Source of the DNA: Marchantia polymorpha subsp. ruderalis
Lineage: Eukaryota > Streptophyta > Marchantiopsida > Marchantiales > Marchantiaceae
Direction: 5' to 3'
DNA: 64,000 nucleotides
NCBI GenBank assembly: GCA_037833965.1
Contig: AP031352.1
Span: forward strand, 3,824,501-3,888,500
The notes under the pieces are model-generated. The model did no database searches. It was not told where the DNA came from and was given only the letters and a program-made list of their open reading frames with translations. The position numbers and the translations under genes are program-made. This document shows positions 24,501-37,131 of the stretch, one piece after another (positions within the stretch are counted from its first letter, which is position 1; each line of letters opens with the position of its first letter).

Positions 24501-27500
24501 AAGCGAAGTCTCGATTTCTGGCAACTGTTTCTCATGAAATAAGGTCAGAAAGTCATTTACTCGCCCTGATTATGCAACTGAGGTCTTTTGCGATGCTTTT
24601 AGTGTGTTTGGAAAAACTACCCATCTAGTTTTCGTCATGGGTCATTTTATCATTCATGGGCCATTTTCTTTTCTAGACAAACAAAAAGGATTTGCTTTGA
24701 CTGAATAAGTCAAGCAGTGCGCAGGCTACTCAAATTGAAGATAAGCATCATTAATCTAAGAGACGAGACATATTTCCTGAGTTGGAGTGCCTATTTCAGA
24801 TCTGCTAATTAATAATATTCAGTGTAATTTCGAAGGTTATAACTTCTATTAGAGGATCGAAAGTTGTGACTCTATCCCAGATGAAGTACCGTTACTTCCG
24901 TGGCTCCGTATATAGTTTTATTGGGTCTTTCACCTATTTGATGATTATGATAACCTCTGTAATATGCAACTAATTTTCTGTTACAACCCACCATGTTATG
25001 TTGCAGAACACCAATGAATGGAGTGATTGGTGAGTTTCTGACTTTACCAAAGTTCTTGCATTACGAGGTTGACTTGACATTTTAGAAACGTGTCATCTAG
25101 TGTATACAGAATAATTAGCACTGAACTCTGGCTTTTCAAACATCTGTTATCCTAACAGCTCACAGCGAACTAACTATTCAGCTGATTACCCATTTGGATG
25201 CAGGGATGACGAACTTGCTTATGGGTACAGAACTGAGTGCACAACAGCATGAGTATGTTAAGATAGCCCAAGCAAGTGGCAATAATCTTGTGTAAGTAAT
25301 TCCATGTGTCATAGTATTCCTGTTTGTCTGAAGCATTTTCACTTTTTTGTTTCAAATGATAGATTTAGTCGGGAAGGCCTGACGGTTGGTGTCACATGGG
25401 GGTGCCAATGAATATGTCTTATAAATGGATCAATTGTTATGTTTGGTAAGTCTTTGTTTGTCATAGAATATTTGTCCTAAACCTTCTGTGCCATTCTTTT
25501 GCAGTTCTTTGATCAATGAAGTTCTTGACCTTTCGAAAATTGAGGCTGGGAAGATGGAGTTGGAGTCAGTTCCTTTCGATCTTCGTGTAGAACTCGATGA
25601 CTTGCTGTGTCTTTTCGAAGATAAAGTGAATGAAAAGAAACTCGAAGTTTCTGCCCTAGTACACGATAGTGTACCTAGATGTGTATATGGGGACCCTGGA
25701 AGACTTCGTCAGGTACGAAGTCCATCTTGTTGTCATAATTATAGCATGGTTACTTGGAACTTCTCTGTGAGAATCTGGTTGCTTCGATCGAACCCTACCG
25801 ATACGCAAAGTCTTCATACTTATCAACAAATTGATAGTCGAGTTTGATTCTTGACAGTTATTATGGATCGAGTCAGTCCAACTGCCGTAATCTTCACTTG
25901 GTAGTCGCGTGGATTTTGCGCCGCTTGCAGCTCGTGGCCGAAGTAGTAAAGATCAATCTGTTCCATTGTATCTGAGCTCAAACTGATAAGTGTCAGTCTG
26001 TCACATCATATTGCAGGTTCTCATCAATCTTGTTGGAAACTCCATGAAGGTAATACTTACATATACAATATAGCTGTGTGAATTATCAGGTTCTTTTATT
26101 GTAACGTTATCTGAAAGTTTGTGATGATTATGGTATCTGTTCAAATGAACTCAGATTGCACAGATTGCAACTCTCCGTTGTGGATTCTGCCTAAATGCTT
26201 TAATATCGTTTACCACACCTGATCAACCAGTTAAATGGGTAAATTTGATCAATTTTGATGATTCCTTTTTGTTTTTGTTGAACCGTTGTGCAGTTCACAA
26301 AGCATGGTAGCATTTTTGTTTGCGTTCGTATTTATAACCCTCAAGAGGATACATTTAGTTCGATGTTAACATCATCACTTTCGTCTTCGCCTGCAAGCGA
26401 GGGTAGCCACAGAGGCAAGCGGCAATATGATGTTTCAAAGCTAGTTAAAATAGTAGAGAGTCGAGAATGGTCTGCTTCTGATATTAGGTTAGAAGGAGTA
26501 GGGGTAGTGGAAGCTATGGCACCCAGATTGAGCATGCAAGAAGGTCCACTAAACACGGAGGAAGCAGTTAAGAAATGGAGAAACTGGGTGCCAAAGGCAG
26601 GGGTAGAAGGCGAAGATTCGGTTGAAGGCTCCAAAACTTTATCACTGGTCATTTCTGTGGAGGACACAGGTAAATGCCTTGAAATGCCGATCCTTGGTTT
26701 CTGACAAATCATGACATGATTCGTATGTTCAGACTCTCTGCTGGGTTTCCAGAAAGCCATCAATGCATACAGTTGTTGTTTTGGTTAGGGTTATTACTTC
26801 CTGAAACTTGGTGCAATATCAACTTTCCCTAAACTGGCGACGTTTGCAGGTATTGGCGTTCCTTCTCATCTTCAGCATCGGCTGTTCCAGCCATTTCTTC
26901 AAGCGGATAGCAGCACATCTCGGGAGTTTGGTGGTACGGGCATTGGATTATCCATTTCCAAGGTAACATTCTCGGGGGAAATCTTGAAGAACCGGTAGAA
27001 CGAATATTTTTTAACCACAAAGTTCCTCAGTTGTCCACGATCCTGTCGCTTAAGAATGATGCGAGCAATACTGAGCATTTTATTATTCTAGTATTTTATT
27101 TATCTATCTGTTTATAAATTTAATATTTTTGTAAAATTACCAAAGTAATATCCTCCCTCAGTATCCTCTAGGTTCCATCATAATACTTCATGCTTCTGAT
27201 CGCTTCTGATCGCTGCCGCCGTTATCCCTTGAGTGACTCAACGCCATTCGTCCTGCAAGATTGAGATGCCACTTTTTTTTCCGCACCGTTTCTGCTGCTT
27301 TTTATAAAGTGTGGCTCTATCGGTTTACACTTCCAGCTTCTATCGCGCATGTTTCGGTAGCGTGTTGTTTGTGGACTTGGATTCAATTGGATGCTCTTGG
27401 TTACAGCTTCATTTACGTGAGTTCATGCCTCTTGCTTTTGCATTCACTCTATTTATTGTGGGACCTGCAGCTCTCATCACCACTTCAGTTTACTGCCAAA

Positions 27501-30021
27501 CTCTATAAATGTCAGTTGTAGATCCAAAGGCCCGTACAGAGTACTTGTACTCGATCTTGCCACATTAATAATAAATCTATGTATTATATTAGTGAATTAT
27601 TGTCGAAGTATATAACTTTACAACAGTCACGTTCTATACTTCGCTTCATGATCAGAGGTGAAAGTTTTCCACCTTTCCCGTGTTTGAATTTGAAAATGTA
27701 TTTTATGTATCGATTACTTACCATTTCATGGAGCATATTCGCCGGCTTGTGCCATGTGCTGACAGGAACAAATAAATCAAGAGAAGAGACTGACACCGGT
27801 TGTTGGGTCATTGCAGAAATTGGTGGAACTAATGGGAGGGAAGCTTGACGTAATCAGTGCACCAGATGAAGGTAGCATATTTGAATTTACATTTAAGGTA
27901 GGTAAGGAACGCGATGTTGCAGACAAGGATGTAAAGCGTGAATGTGAAGGTTACGGAGAAGAAAACTTGAAAGGGAGAAGAGTGCTCCTCGTCGACCAGC
28001 ATTTTGTTAGGCAGGTGTGTGTCGACCTGACGTAGAGCTGTGGTCTCTCTTCTTTCATTTATTGTGTCATTAGTATATTTTGCTATTTGTAAGCGTGTCT
28101 TTTATTTAATTTTTTGGCAATCTAGTAAATTCTTCAGAATTGAAAGATCGGAAAATAGATGTAAAATGTTTATCAATCAATTACTACATAACGAATTGGC
28201 AAGAGCTAAAGGGTATCTGGATTATCGATAGAACTCATCTTGTTGTCGATCTTTGATTGCAGTTGGAACGTTGTCGTTAGTGCTTCAGTTCTCTTTGCGA
28301 GAGGAACGTAGACTCATTTTGATCGATTGTATCGATGTTCAAATCCTCATTTTTTGGAAATCTGCTTCGTTTTTTTCGCGACTTCAGGGCTAACTCTCTC
28401 CTCGTGTCGGTTGTAGGAGGTTGCTGCAAGTTATTTACGAAGGTTAGGTGTAATAGTGGAAGGTGTCAGCAAAAGGCAAACAGCTCTGACTTCCCTGTTA
28501 GAGTAAGTTCAATTCTCTTAGGTTCCTTTCAGTTGAACTCTGGTCTAATAAAGCGCAAAAAATCAACTGTTGCCAAAGTTCTGCTCTAAAACAAGGCCAT
28601 GGTTGAACACGCGTGGGTATTAATCGATCGTCATTTGTTTACAAATCCAGAAGCGATAGACCTCAGATTCACGCAGTCATACTGGATCTGCAAGGAATGG
28701 GAATGGATGAGGCCGTTCAACTGGTAAAATTAATGCGCAAGGAACAGCACCTGATGTCTATCCCTGTATTAGCACTTTCATGTCCTTTAACCACCCCTTT
28801 GGAAAAGAAGGAGTTATATGAGGCGGGTTTTTCACAAACTGTTTTCAAACCTATACGCCGCACGACGCTAGCTACTGGGTTACTGCAAGCAGTGGGAATC
28901 TCTTTGCGACCACCAACGAAGACCGTGAATACAAATGCAAACATGTTGGCAGGGAAGAGGCTGTTAGTGGTAAGTTTGTCCGTCTTTTTGATTGGTTCAC
29001 GGCTGCTTGTCGTTCACTGTTTAATTTTATGGTTTACGCGCCGAGACGATATTTTTTGAGTCCAGAGAGATTTATCGACGTAATAGTATGAGCACGTCTT
29101 TTTTTGTTCACAAGAAGAAATTTACATGCAAGGACTGATCTCTAGTTTTCCACTATGATATGCCTGACCAGGTGGATGACAACTTGATCAACCGTAAGGT
29201 TGCACGCTCAATGTTGGCCCGTTATGGCGCAACTGTGGAGTGCGTGAATGGGGGAGTAGAGGCGATTGAGGCCATAAAGAACAAAGCTGCGAACTTGCAA
29301 TTTGATTTAATTTTGATGGATATTCAGATGCCTGAGGTAAATATCACATTGGCCTGTGGATTCTTCTTGAAAGTGAATGATAAATTACATGTCAAAAGTA
29401 GCACTCTATCCCAATTGTTTACATGGCTAAAGTTGTGGGAGTTTCTACCTTTCTGTCAATAATTACCAATTGTTTGCTTCTCTTTCTGCAGGTGGATGGT
29501 TGTGAAGCTACCAGAAGAATCCGTCGTTGGGAGATTGAGAATTGCAGTTTCTGCCGAGCATCTGAAAGCAAAAAATGGGAGCAACAAGCACCTCCTGGTG
29601 TTTTACAACAGTGTCCACACAGCAGAATACCAGTCGTAGCAGTCACTGCTGATGTTATGCAGGGCACTCATGAGATGTGCTTCGGCTCGGGCATGGATGA
29701 TTACATGCCTAAGGTACTTACCTCTACTTTTCTTAACGATTTGGTTGGAATTTGATACGTGGTCAGAATGGAAGTACATGTTATCTTGACATCTGATTGG
29801 AAACTTCATGCACTGTGTGCAAATAGGCTAATCATTACAAGTTCATTATGTTTAATCTGGTTATGAATATATTTACAGAGTGTAACATTAGATGTGCTGG
29901 GCGTTTGCAGCCTCTCGATCAAAAAGTACTGCACCAGCTGTTGGTAAGGTTTTTACAAAACGACTTCATCAACCAGACAGGTAGAGACCGTAGAGCTCCA
30001 AGATACATCAACCAAATTTGA
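21589..30021 (+). CDS. CHASE-domain hybrid histidine kinase (cytokinin-receptor type, divergent)
   Basis: Fourteen exons join in frame to about 1062 residues: 21589-21846, 23555-24543, 25007-25029, 25204-25291, 25505-25712, 26017-26049, 26294-26669, 26850-26962, 27817-28014, 28417-28502, 28651-28969, 29172-29336, 29492-29713, 29911-30021. Domain order: TM1 (about 43-65), extracytoplasmic CHASE domain (about 75-290, core [12 protein letters not shown]), TM2 (about 348-371), HisKA with SHEIRTPMNG (phospho-His about 413), HATPase with N box [12 protein letters not shown]1 VEDTGIG and G2 [11 protein letters not shown], a pseudo-receiver (about 750-880, lacking the acidic pair), and a C-terminal receiver with DD (899-900), phospho-acceptor Asp 947 and Lys 1026. 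This is the AHK2/3/4 architecture, signalling by His-Asp phosphorelay from ER or plasma membrane. The CHASE sequence departs strongly from canonical receptors, which fits the divergent second CHASE subfamily described from early-diverging land plants. Hormone binding is not proven by sequence. Confidence 0.93.
21847..23554 (+). other. Long first coding intron of the histidine kinase gene
   Basis: This 1.7-kb intron begins GTGCGT and ends TTTCTTTCAG, splitting the start of the CHASE domain between the Glu of CSNRQE and the following ILMGEV. No other gene is recognisable inside it. It is the longest intron of the gene. Confidence 0.85.
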
Positions 30022-32030
30022 GTGTCATAGCTCTCGGTTCTGTGCAATGTAAAAGTCGCAAGGTGGCAGAATTCTTTGCTGTGCAGATACATTTCTTATC
30101 ACTCAGCCGCTTGTCATCTGGTGCTTCGCTTTGTGCAATGAAGAATCAAGTCGAGTTTCAGAATCTGAGGAGACATGAGGGTTACACCACAGTTACTAGT
30201 CAGTATCACGGTATTGTGGGATGTTCTACACTAGGGCCAGGAGTCTCCTTCGGGGACGCACCGACTGATTCATGGAAGGTTGTTCTGGTTGTTGAGTAGG
30301 TCAATCAAGAAGAAGAAGTAAGACATTGGAAAGGGAATCTGTGGCACAATGAGCAGGTCAACCACAAGGTCACCACTAGAATCAAGGATGCATAGTTCCG
30401 TCATTTCCTTGCAACAAGCCACATATGGGGAAGAGAACACTTGTGCATGTTTAGCAGTGCGCTTTTCTCAGTTTGCTGATTCATCAACATGAAAAACAAA
30501 GCTAACGTCTGCAAGGACGCAGATCGTTTTTGCGATTGTGACTTGGTCCTAATCCATCCCTGGAGAACAAAAATTCGTTTGTGGCTTTCGGGTTTGAGTG
30601 TAGACCCTTTTTGTCACGAACAAACGAAAGTAGTCAGTTCGCGAATCCATCTATCTCCCACGACAGATGTGTAGAGTTCATTAGTGTGTTCTATGAAAGG
30701 GATGAGACCTATCACACTGCCCACATTGGGCAAAGCTTTTACATAGCTACAATTGTCTAGACCTGCTTCTAAAAGTGGTCGTGGTCACGTAAAACTTAGA
30801 TTCATGTTCCTCGTTATGAGAAGGCTCAACACTGAAAATCACTGGAGGAGTGAAAACGAGATTTGTAATTTGCGACGTCCCTGTACAGCATTCATGTAAT
30901 GAAGAATTATCACCCATGTTCTTGTTTTTGGATGGCAATGCTTCAAGGTTCATATTTTAACACTATTTGGTTTTGTGGGTCTGTATAATATGATTCAAAA
31001 TCAACTGTTTATTAGCGTTCTTGTCCTGACAAATGGAAAGTGGTATTATCTACTCTAGATATGTCAATGTCCAGTTGAATTGCTCCACTTAAGTGCGGCC
31101 ATATGTGCAGCACTGGTGAGAGATGCCCGTAAAGGACATAGACTACCCGTGTCAAAACTGCTGGAACCTCTTGCAGAAACATTTGGGTCTTGTTATAAAT
31201 CGGTGCTCTTGTATAGAGCTTAAGGTCTTCGCATCACTGCTTGGAGAAAATTACTTGATTTTGGATATACTCAGATGAATCACTACACCTACTGTCTGAA
31301 ATTTATTTATCATGTACTCAGTGTGATTTCGTGTCAAGCTCCCGATCAGGAGAGGACAATTCTGTGTAGATACTTAGCCACAAATCTGTTGTGAAATCAA
31401 GTTACGACCATAGCGGTAACAATCTTAACTGGATTGACAGCTAGTTACTGAGTTTTATCTACTTAAGGTATAGGGCTATTATTGGCGAGGGAATTATTAA
31501 CCACTGTGGCTTACGTTTTCGATGAGTGTTTACAATGTGGGTATTATTGCTTGTTAGCAAATCAAGCACGTAATAAAGAAACCATGCTAATGATCATTTA
31601 TTCTAGTATTGATATTGAGTGTTGGATTCTCGAAAAGTGGCGAACCAAAAAGTAATCTAGTCGAATTCTAAGGTATTCAGAATAAGTAGAGATATTTAAA
31701 GGCTGAGCATTATTTTGCTCTTCATACTTCATATGGTAATAAGAGTGAGTGGTTGTTTGATTATCCTTAAAGCAAGGTATTTGTGATGACACCTTTTTTA
31801 AGCATTTTTTGTCTTCTCTAAACCTTAAAGAACTAAACAATAAATATACTAGGAAAAGAAAAATATCAAATAAATTTTCCTTATAGTTTTGCAAGCATTC
31901 AGATCAAGTATCATGGTTACTCTAAATATAACATGTATCATAAGATGTCTTCTTCAACTTTTATAAGAGATTAATGAAATTAAATTTTAAAAATCGTATA
32001 TAGAGTTTTTGTGTGTCTTTGCACTACTGC
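30022..32030. other. Histidine kinase 3' flank
   Basis: Contains the presumptive 3' UTR and then increasingly AT-rich spacer. An AATAAA lies near 31572 but is too far from the stop to assign with confidence. No second gene is visible. Confidence 0.45.
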
Positions 32031-32039
32031 TTGGAAAAA

Positions 32040-33090
32040 TTATAATATTCAAATTTTGAAACTTACAAATTACAATATTTTAATTTTTACAATATTTGAA
32101 ACATTTAATTTATATTTGCTTAAAATTAAATAATAAAATTTAGCTTTTTGAAATTTTTACTTTCAAAATCTATCAACATTTTGAAACATTTCAATTGCAT
32201 TTTTTAAAACAAAATTCTAAAATTGTTAATCTTGAAATTTTTAATTTCACAATCTATCAAAATTTGGAACATTTCAATTGCATTTTTTAAAATGAAATAC
32301 TAAAATTGATAATCTTGAAATTTTTAATTTCACAATCTATAATATTTTGAAATATTTCCATTACATTTTTAAAAATTAAATACTAAAAATTGTAATTTTG
32401 AAAATTTCAATCTCACAATCTATCAAAATTTGGAACATTTCAATTGTATTTTTAAAAATTAAATACTAAAATTTTTTATTCCACAAACTACAAAATTTTG
32501 AAACATTTCAATTACATTTTAAAAAATTAAATACTAAAATTTCTAATTTGAAAATTTTAATTTCACAGTATATCAAAATTTTGGAACATTTCAATTACAT
32601 TTTTAAACATTAAATACTAAAATTTTTAATTTTGAAAATTTAATTTCACAATCAATAAAATTTTGAAACATTTCAATTGCATTTTTAAAAATTAAATAAT
32701 AAAATTTCTAATTTTGAAAATTTTAATTTCATAGTCTATAAAAATTTTGGAACATTTCAATTACATTTTTTAAAAATTAAATAGCAAAATTTCTAGTTTT
32801 GAAAATTTTAATTTCACAATCTATAAAATTTTGAAACATTTCAATTTCATTTTTTAAAATGAAATACTAAAATTCCTAATTTTGAAAATTTTAATTTCAA
32901 AATCTTTTAAATTTTGAAACATTTCAATTATATTTTTAAAAATTAAATACTGAAATTTCTAATTTTGAAAATTTTAATTTCACAATCTTAAAATTTTTAA
33001 ATATTTCATTTACATTTTTAAAAATTGAATGAAATAATTTTTTATTTTCAAATTTTTTAGTTCTAGATTTATAAAATTTTGGATTTTTTT
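32040..33090. repeat. AT-rich minisatellite, unit about 83 bp, about 12-13 copies
   Basis: The marker phrase GRAACATTTCAATT and the following TTTTTAAAAATTAAATACTAAAATT recur near 32098, 32183, 32267, 32349, 32432, 32500, 32583, 32665, 32749, 32833, 32916 and 32999. Spacing is 82-85 bases except one 68-base unit. Copies differ by a few substitutions and small indels, so the array is old but still phased. It fades into unstructured AT-rich DNA on both sides. Confidence 0.85.
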
Positions 33091-36042
33091 TATATTTAAA
33101 AAAATAAAATTTTTAATTTTTAATTTTTTTAATTTTTAATTTTACAATACGTTAAATTTCAATTAGATTTTATTTACAAAACCTATCGCAATGTCAGACA
33201 AAGATTAATGTTTGATGTACTCAGTGGACCAACTGAGTGGACTAGCTTCTAAATCTGCAGTTGAAACTCAAATCAAAGAACTAGTTCGTATTAAAGATGT
33301 AGCGATGTGTACCCACAATGTCATGGAATGCTTAAACCAACCCATATCTTATATGAAAGTACTCTACATTGCTTAAAACATGCAGATTTCAAAATTTATT
33401 TCATAATTACTTCCATAATAATGTGTAATAATTAATTATTTTTTGAAAAATGTAAAAAAATATTATATTTATTTATAATTAACAATTATTTAATTATAAA
33501 TTTCAGTGTTTTGAATTATAAATTTCAAAATCTCTAAAAGTAAATTATTTTAATATTATCCTTCTTCATTTTTGTTGTTTAAGATAAAATGAAAATAGTA
33601 AATTCAAAAATTAAAACAAAAAATGATAAAATGGAAAATTTGATAAAATTAAAATTTGATAAAATTAAAATGAAAATAGTAAATTCAAATGTTTTTTTAT
33701 AAATTGATAATTTTTAGATTTGTTAATTATAATTATGAAATTAAAATTCAAAAAATTTATCATGCTTAAAATTTTGGAATTTTATGAATTATTAACATGT
33801 TGAAATTATTTTAAGAAAAAAATTTATGAAATTTTATTTTTTAAATCATAGAATATGTTCAAACATATTTACTAAATACTATCCAAAAAAATTTAAAAAT
33901 TGCAAATTTTGATTCCATGTTATTTTTTATAGTTTTAAAAAAAATAATTTTTTATTAATGAATACTTATAATTAAATTATAATTTCAAATTTTTTCCTCT
34001 CTAAAAAAATTTTACACATTTAAATTATATTTTTTTAAATATAAATAATAACTTATTCACAAAATTGTAATATTTTAAGAAAATCAAAAATTTAATTATA
34101 TGTGTTTGAAATGAACCAAAAAAGTATTATATATTTTTTTAATATATATTTATATTTCATACATTTTACGGTATTATTAAGCATAAAAAATTTATATCAT
34201 TAAAAGATTTTGAATATTTTCAATAATAGATTTTCTTTTTAAAATATCAATTTTTTGAAATTTTGTTTTTTTAATGATGAAATATGTTTGAAAAAAAAAG
34301 TTATAACGAAAAATATTGAAAATAATTTAATAAAATGTGAAAAAATATTGTTTTGACATGTAAAAAAATTCAATAATTTTTAAATTGACATAAAATCAAT
34401 AGTTCATTGTGTTACAAGAAACCAAAGCATATTGATTATAAATCAATATTTTTTATTTTTTATTATCAAATTTCATGAGCTTTTAGCAAAGTTTTGGATT
34501 TTCAAAATATGAGTTTAGAGAGTAACTTACTCCTAAAAAGGGAAAGATTTGCATATTGTGAAATGCAATTTTTAATATTTTGCCCTTGTCATAATGTTCA
34601 CGAGCAAGAAAGAATCCCATGAATTTTTAGTACTACTGATAGTTTTAGATGTGATGGATAAACAAATACCAATAGATGACATCAAATTCTGCTAAATTTA
34701 CAATGTATTAGATAGTAAATTATGTTATGTAAGACTTTTATAAGATTATTAATGCAAAACATAGAGTAAATCTAAGAAAAATCATTCTAGCATGTAGTTT
34801 AGAATAAATTTAGTTCTAAGCATTTTGTGTTAGAGTTATAAAACTTCATGAAGAACATTCATCTATAGGAAAGAAAATTCATTTTTAAGTTTATCTACAA
34901 TAAAATAATATCTTCTTCCATTTTGTTACTCATTGATTTCTTTAGAATGGTTTTTTTTGTGTTATTGATTTACAGAGTGATTTGTATTATAAATCCTGAG
35001 CTAAGAAGTTAGATTTATTACAGTTTAAAAAATATTTTTTGGTTCAAACCAATCAAAGTGAATCAATCTGAACACAAAAATTGTAATACGAAATCAAAAT
35101 GTAGAAAAAATATATTGGCCAGAAAATACAATTATTTAATACTAATTGCATGCCTGAAAAGGGTGTACAAACGGAGAAGTTCATACAACCTACTAGTAAA
35201 AAAAAAAATGTGTATCGCACCTCCTTGTTGAGCTACCGTCGCACATGAGATTTGTGTTGGGATCGAAAGAAGATAAAGTTTACTAAAGTGGCTAATCTGA
35301 CTGGATGTGCATGCCCAAGTGATATTGTTGGAAAATGCATGTATCAGGTCAGTCAATGATCACACTGAAAGTGTAGGGTACACTTGATCATGCCTTCAGA
35401 TAATTCTTAGTCTTGCATAATGGCATGACCAAGCCATTAAGCTTGATCAATCGGGTAAATTACGTGAGATTTTGCGCTAAAATAAGCATGTGCTGGTGCA
35501 GGCATTCAGTATAGTTTTCAGTGATTATCTACAGCTACTGGTAGATATAGAGGCAGTCTACCTACTATGCAATATCTACCATCTATCGTACACAAGCCAA
35601 GACAAATGAAGTGCAAGTGTACTGCGACATGTAATTGATGCCAATCATACCTTTCGCGGCCACAGTGGCCTTGGAGCTCCAAGGAGCTGTTCATGATAGT
35701 ATATATACCCATACAAATCTACTCCTCGTATGGACAGTACATTCGTGTGGTTTGAAACTGTTTGAAAATTTAAATTAATACAATGTTTCAAAATTTAATA
35801 ATATTTCAATTTTAAAAAATAAGCTTTTTTTTTAAAAATGATAAGTCAAAATATCTTAATGTTTCATTTTTAAAATATTCCGAAAATCTGTTTTTTATAT
35901 TTAAAATATTTATAAAGTTTCAACAAATAGAATTAAAATGTTGCAAGTTTGGATACTGAAAAAATTTATATAGTTCAAATTTAATATTTATTAACTCTTT
36001 GTAAAATAATATCATTAAAATGTTCCATATTTTTTATATATT
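33091..36042. other. AT-rich spacer
   Basis: Very AT-rich, with no gene. A short local duplication of the phrase ATGAAAATAGTAAATTCAAA occurs near 33590 and 33670. A less AT-rich stretch at about 35.1-35.7 kb has only short open frames without family resemblance. Confidence 0.6.
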
Positions 36043-36500
36043 CGCTACGAGCCTCCACTAGAGTTTCCTCTGACTTCGCCCTACTCAGGCATAGTTCACC
36101 ATCTTTCGAGTCCCAACAGGCATGCTCTTACTCGAACCTTTTGCAGAAGCTCATGGTTGGTCGATGTTGCACCCCGCGGAGGAGTATCACACCAGTTAAG
36201 TTATTTGCGCCTCAAGTGGGTTTGCCGCCCACCGGCTCGCATGCATGTTAAACTCCTTGGTCCGTGTTTCAAGACGGGTCGGATGAAAAGCCCACTAAGC
36301 CAGCGTCTCGAGTGCGCACGTGACCCCGAAGGGTCCCGTCCCGAGGGACGCGCGCTTTGATTTCTCGGCCGCCGCGACGGCATCGGCCGGCCACTGAAGG
36401 CAGACTTTTCTCTCGCCACTGCAGCCCACGCTGACCAGCACCCCGCGTTGAGCGGCGGACCAGCAATCACGCCGTTCCGCATATGACCGGGGCGCACACG
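36043..36500 (-). pseudogene. Isolated fragment of nuclear 26S (LSU) rRNA gene
   Basis: Read on the minus strand, the segment contains the universally conserved LSU phrases CCCGTCTTGAAACACGGACC and GAAAGATGGTGAACTATGCC, then CAGAGGAAACTCTAGTGGAGGC, in the correct order. Upstream of these in rRNA sense is a GC-rich stretch fitting the variable D2 domain. The rest of the rRNA gene is absent and the flanks are AT-rich spacer and a transposase remnant. Departures from the conserved sequence (for example GGGACTCG, and CTCTAG for CTCTGG) look like C-to-T decay. It is a dispersed rDNA piece and not a functional gene. Outer limits, especially at the D2 side, are uncertain by some tens of bases. Confidence 0.88.
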
Positions 36501-36711
36501 AGGCCTCCATTCGCATGAACGATGGTGGATTACTGTAAGTAGTGTAATTTTTCATATTCATGATCAAGGATCTTGGGTACGGGATTTATTTTCTAGCATG
36601 AATTCATATGAAAAGATGAGAATTGGGAAGGAAATTGCTAATTACAGTTTTCAGTTAGTTGAAGGCATGTGTAATGTTGAGGCAGAAAGAGACACTTGAA
36701 ATCAGGCTCGA

Positions 36712-37131
36712 ATGGATGCGACGCCTGAAGTGATGCCTTGTGAATTGGTCAAGATGCGTACATGGGAATTTATTACGAAGGTTTTTTATCCATATTGCGA
36801 TCGCATGAAACATTCATGGAGCGAATATCATATTGATATGATTGAAACAGATCACAAGCGGCTTCTTCAAGCTTATCAATCTGAGGTGGGAGTAAAAGAT
36901 CGAATAAGTAAGCATACTCATGTGATAAATTTCAACGATGCGTGGGATGATTTGGATGGTCAGTGTGAATATTTACGTAGATTGTGTGAAGTATTGGTTG
37001 TTGCATTTGCGAACACTAGTTCATTAGAAACAGATTTTTCTATATTGAAATGGGAAAGACACTATCATCGCACGGCTTTGATCAACCTCTCGCTTGAAGA
37101 TATCTTTCAGAGTAAACAGCACGAGCAATGA
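36712..37131 (+). mobile_element. hAT transposase C-terminal (dimerisation) fragment
   Basis: An intact 139-codon frame ends with ANTSSLETDFSILKWERHYH and then TALINLSLEDIF. This resembles the hAT C-terminal dimerisation motif, a Ser/Glu-x-DFS-x-LKW phrase followed by a Leu-rich helix. The catalytic core and zinc finger of a full hAT transposase are missing. It may be a relic whose frame happens to survive, or a last exon of something larger; I see no upstream partner. It lies about 200 bases from the rDNA fragment. Confidence 0.6.
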
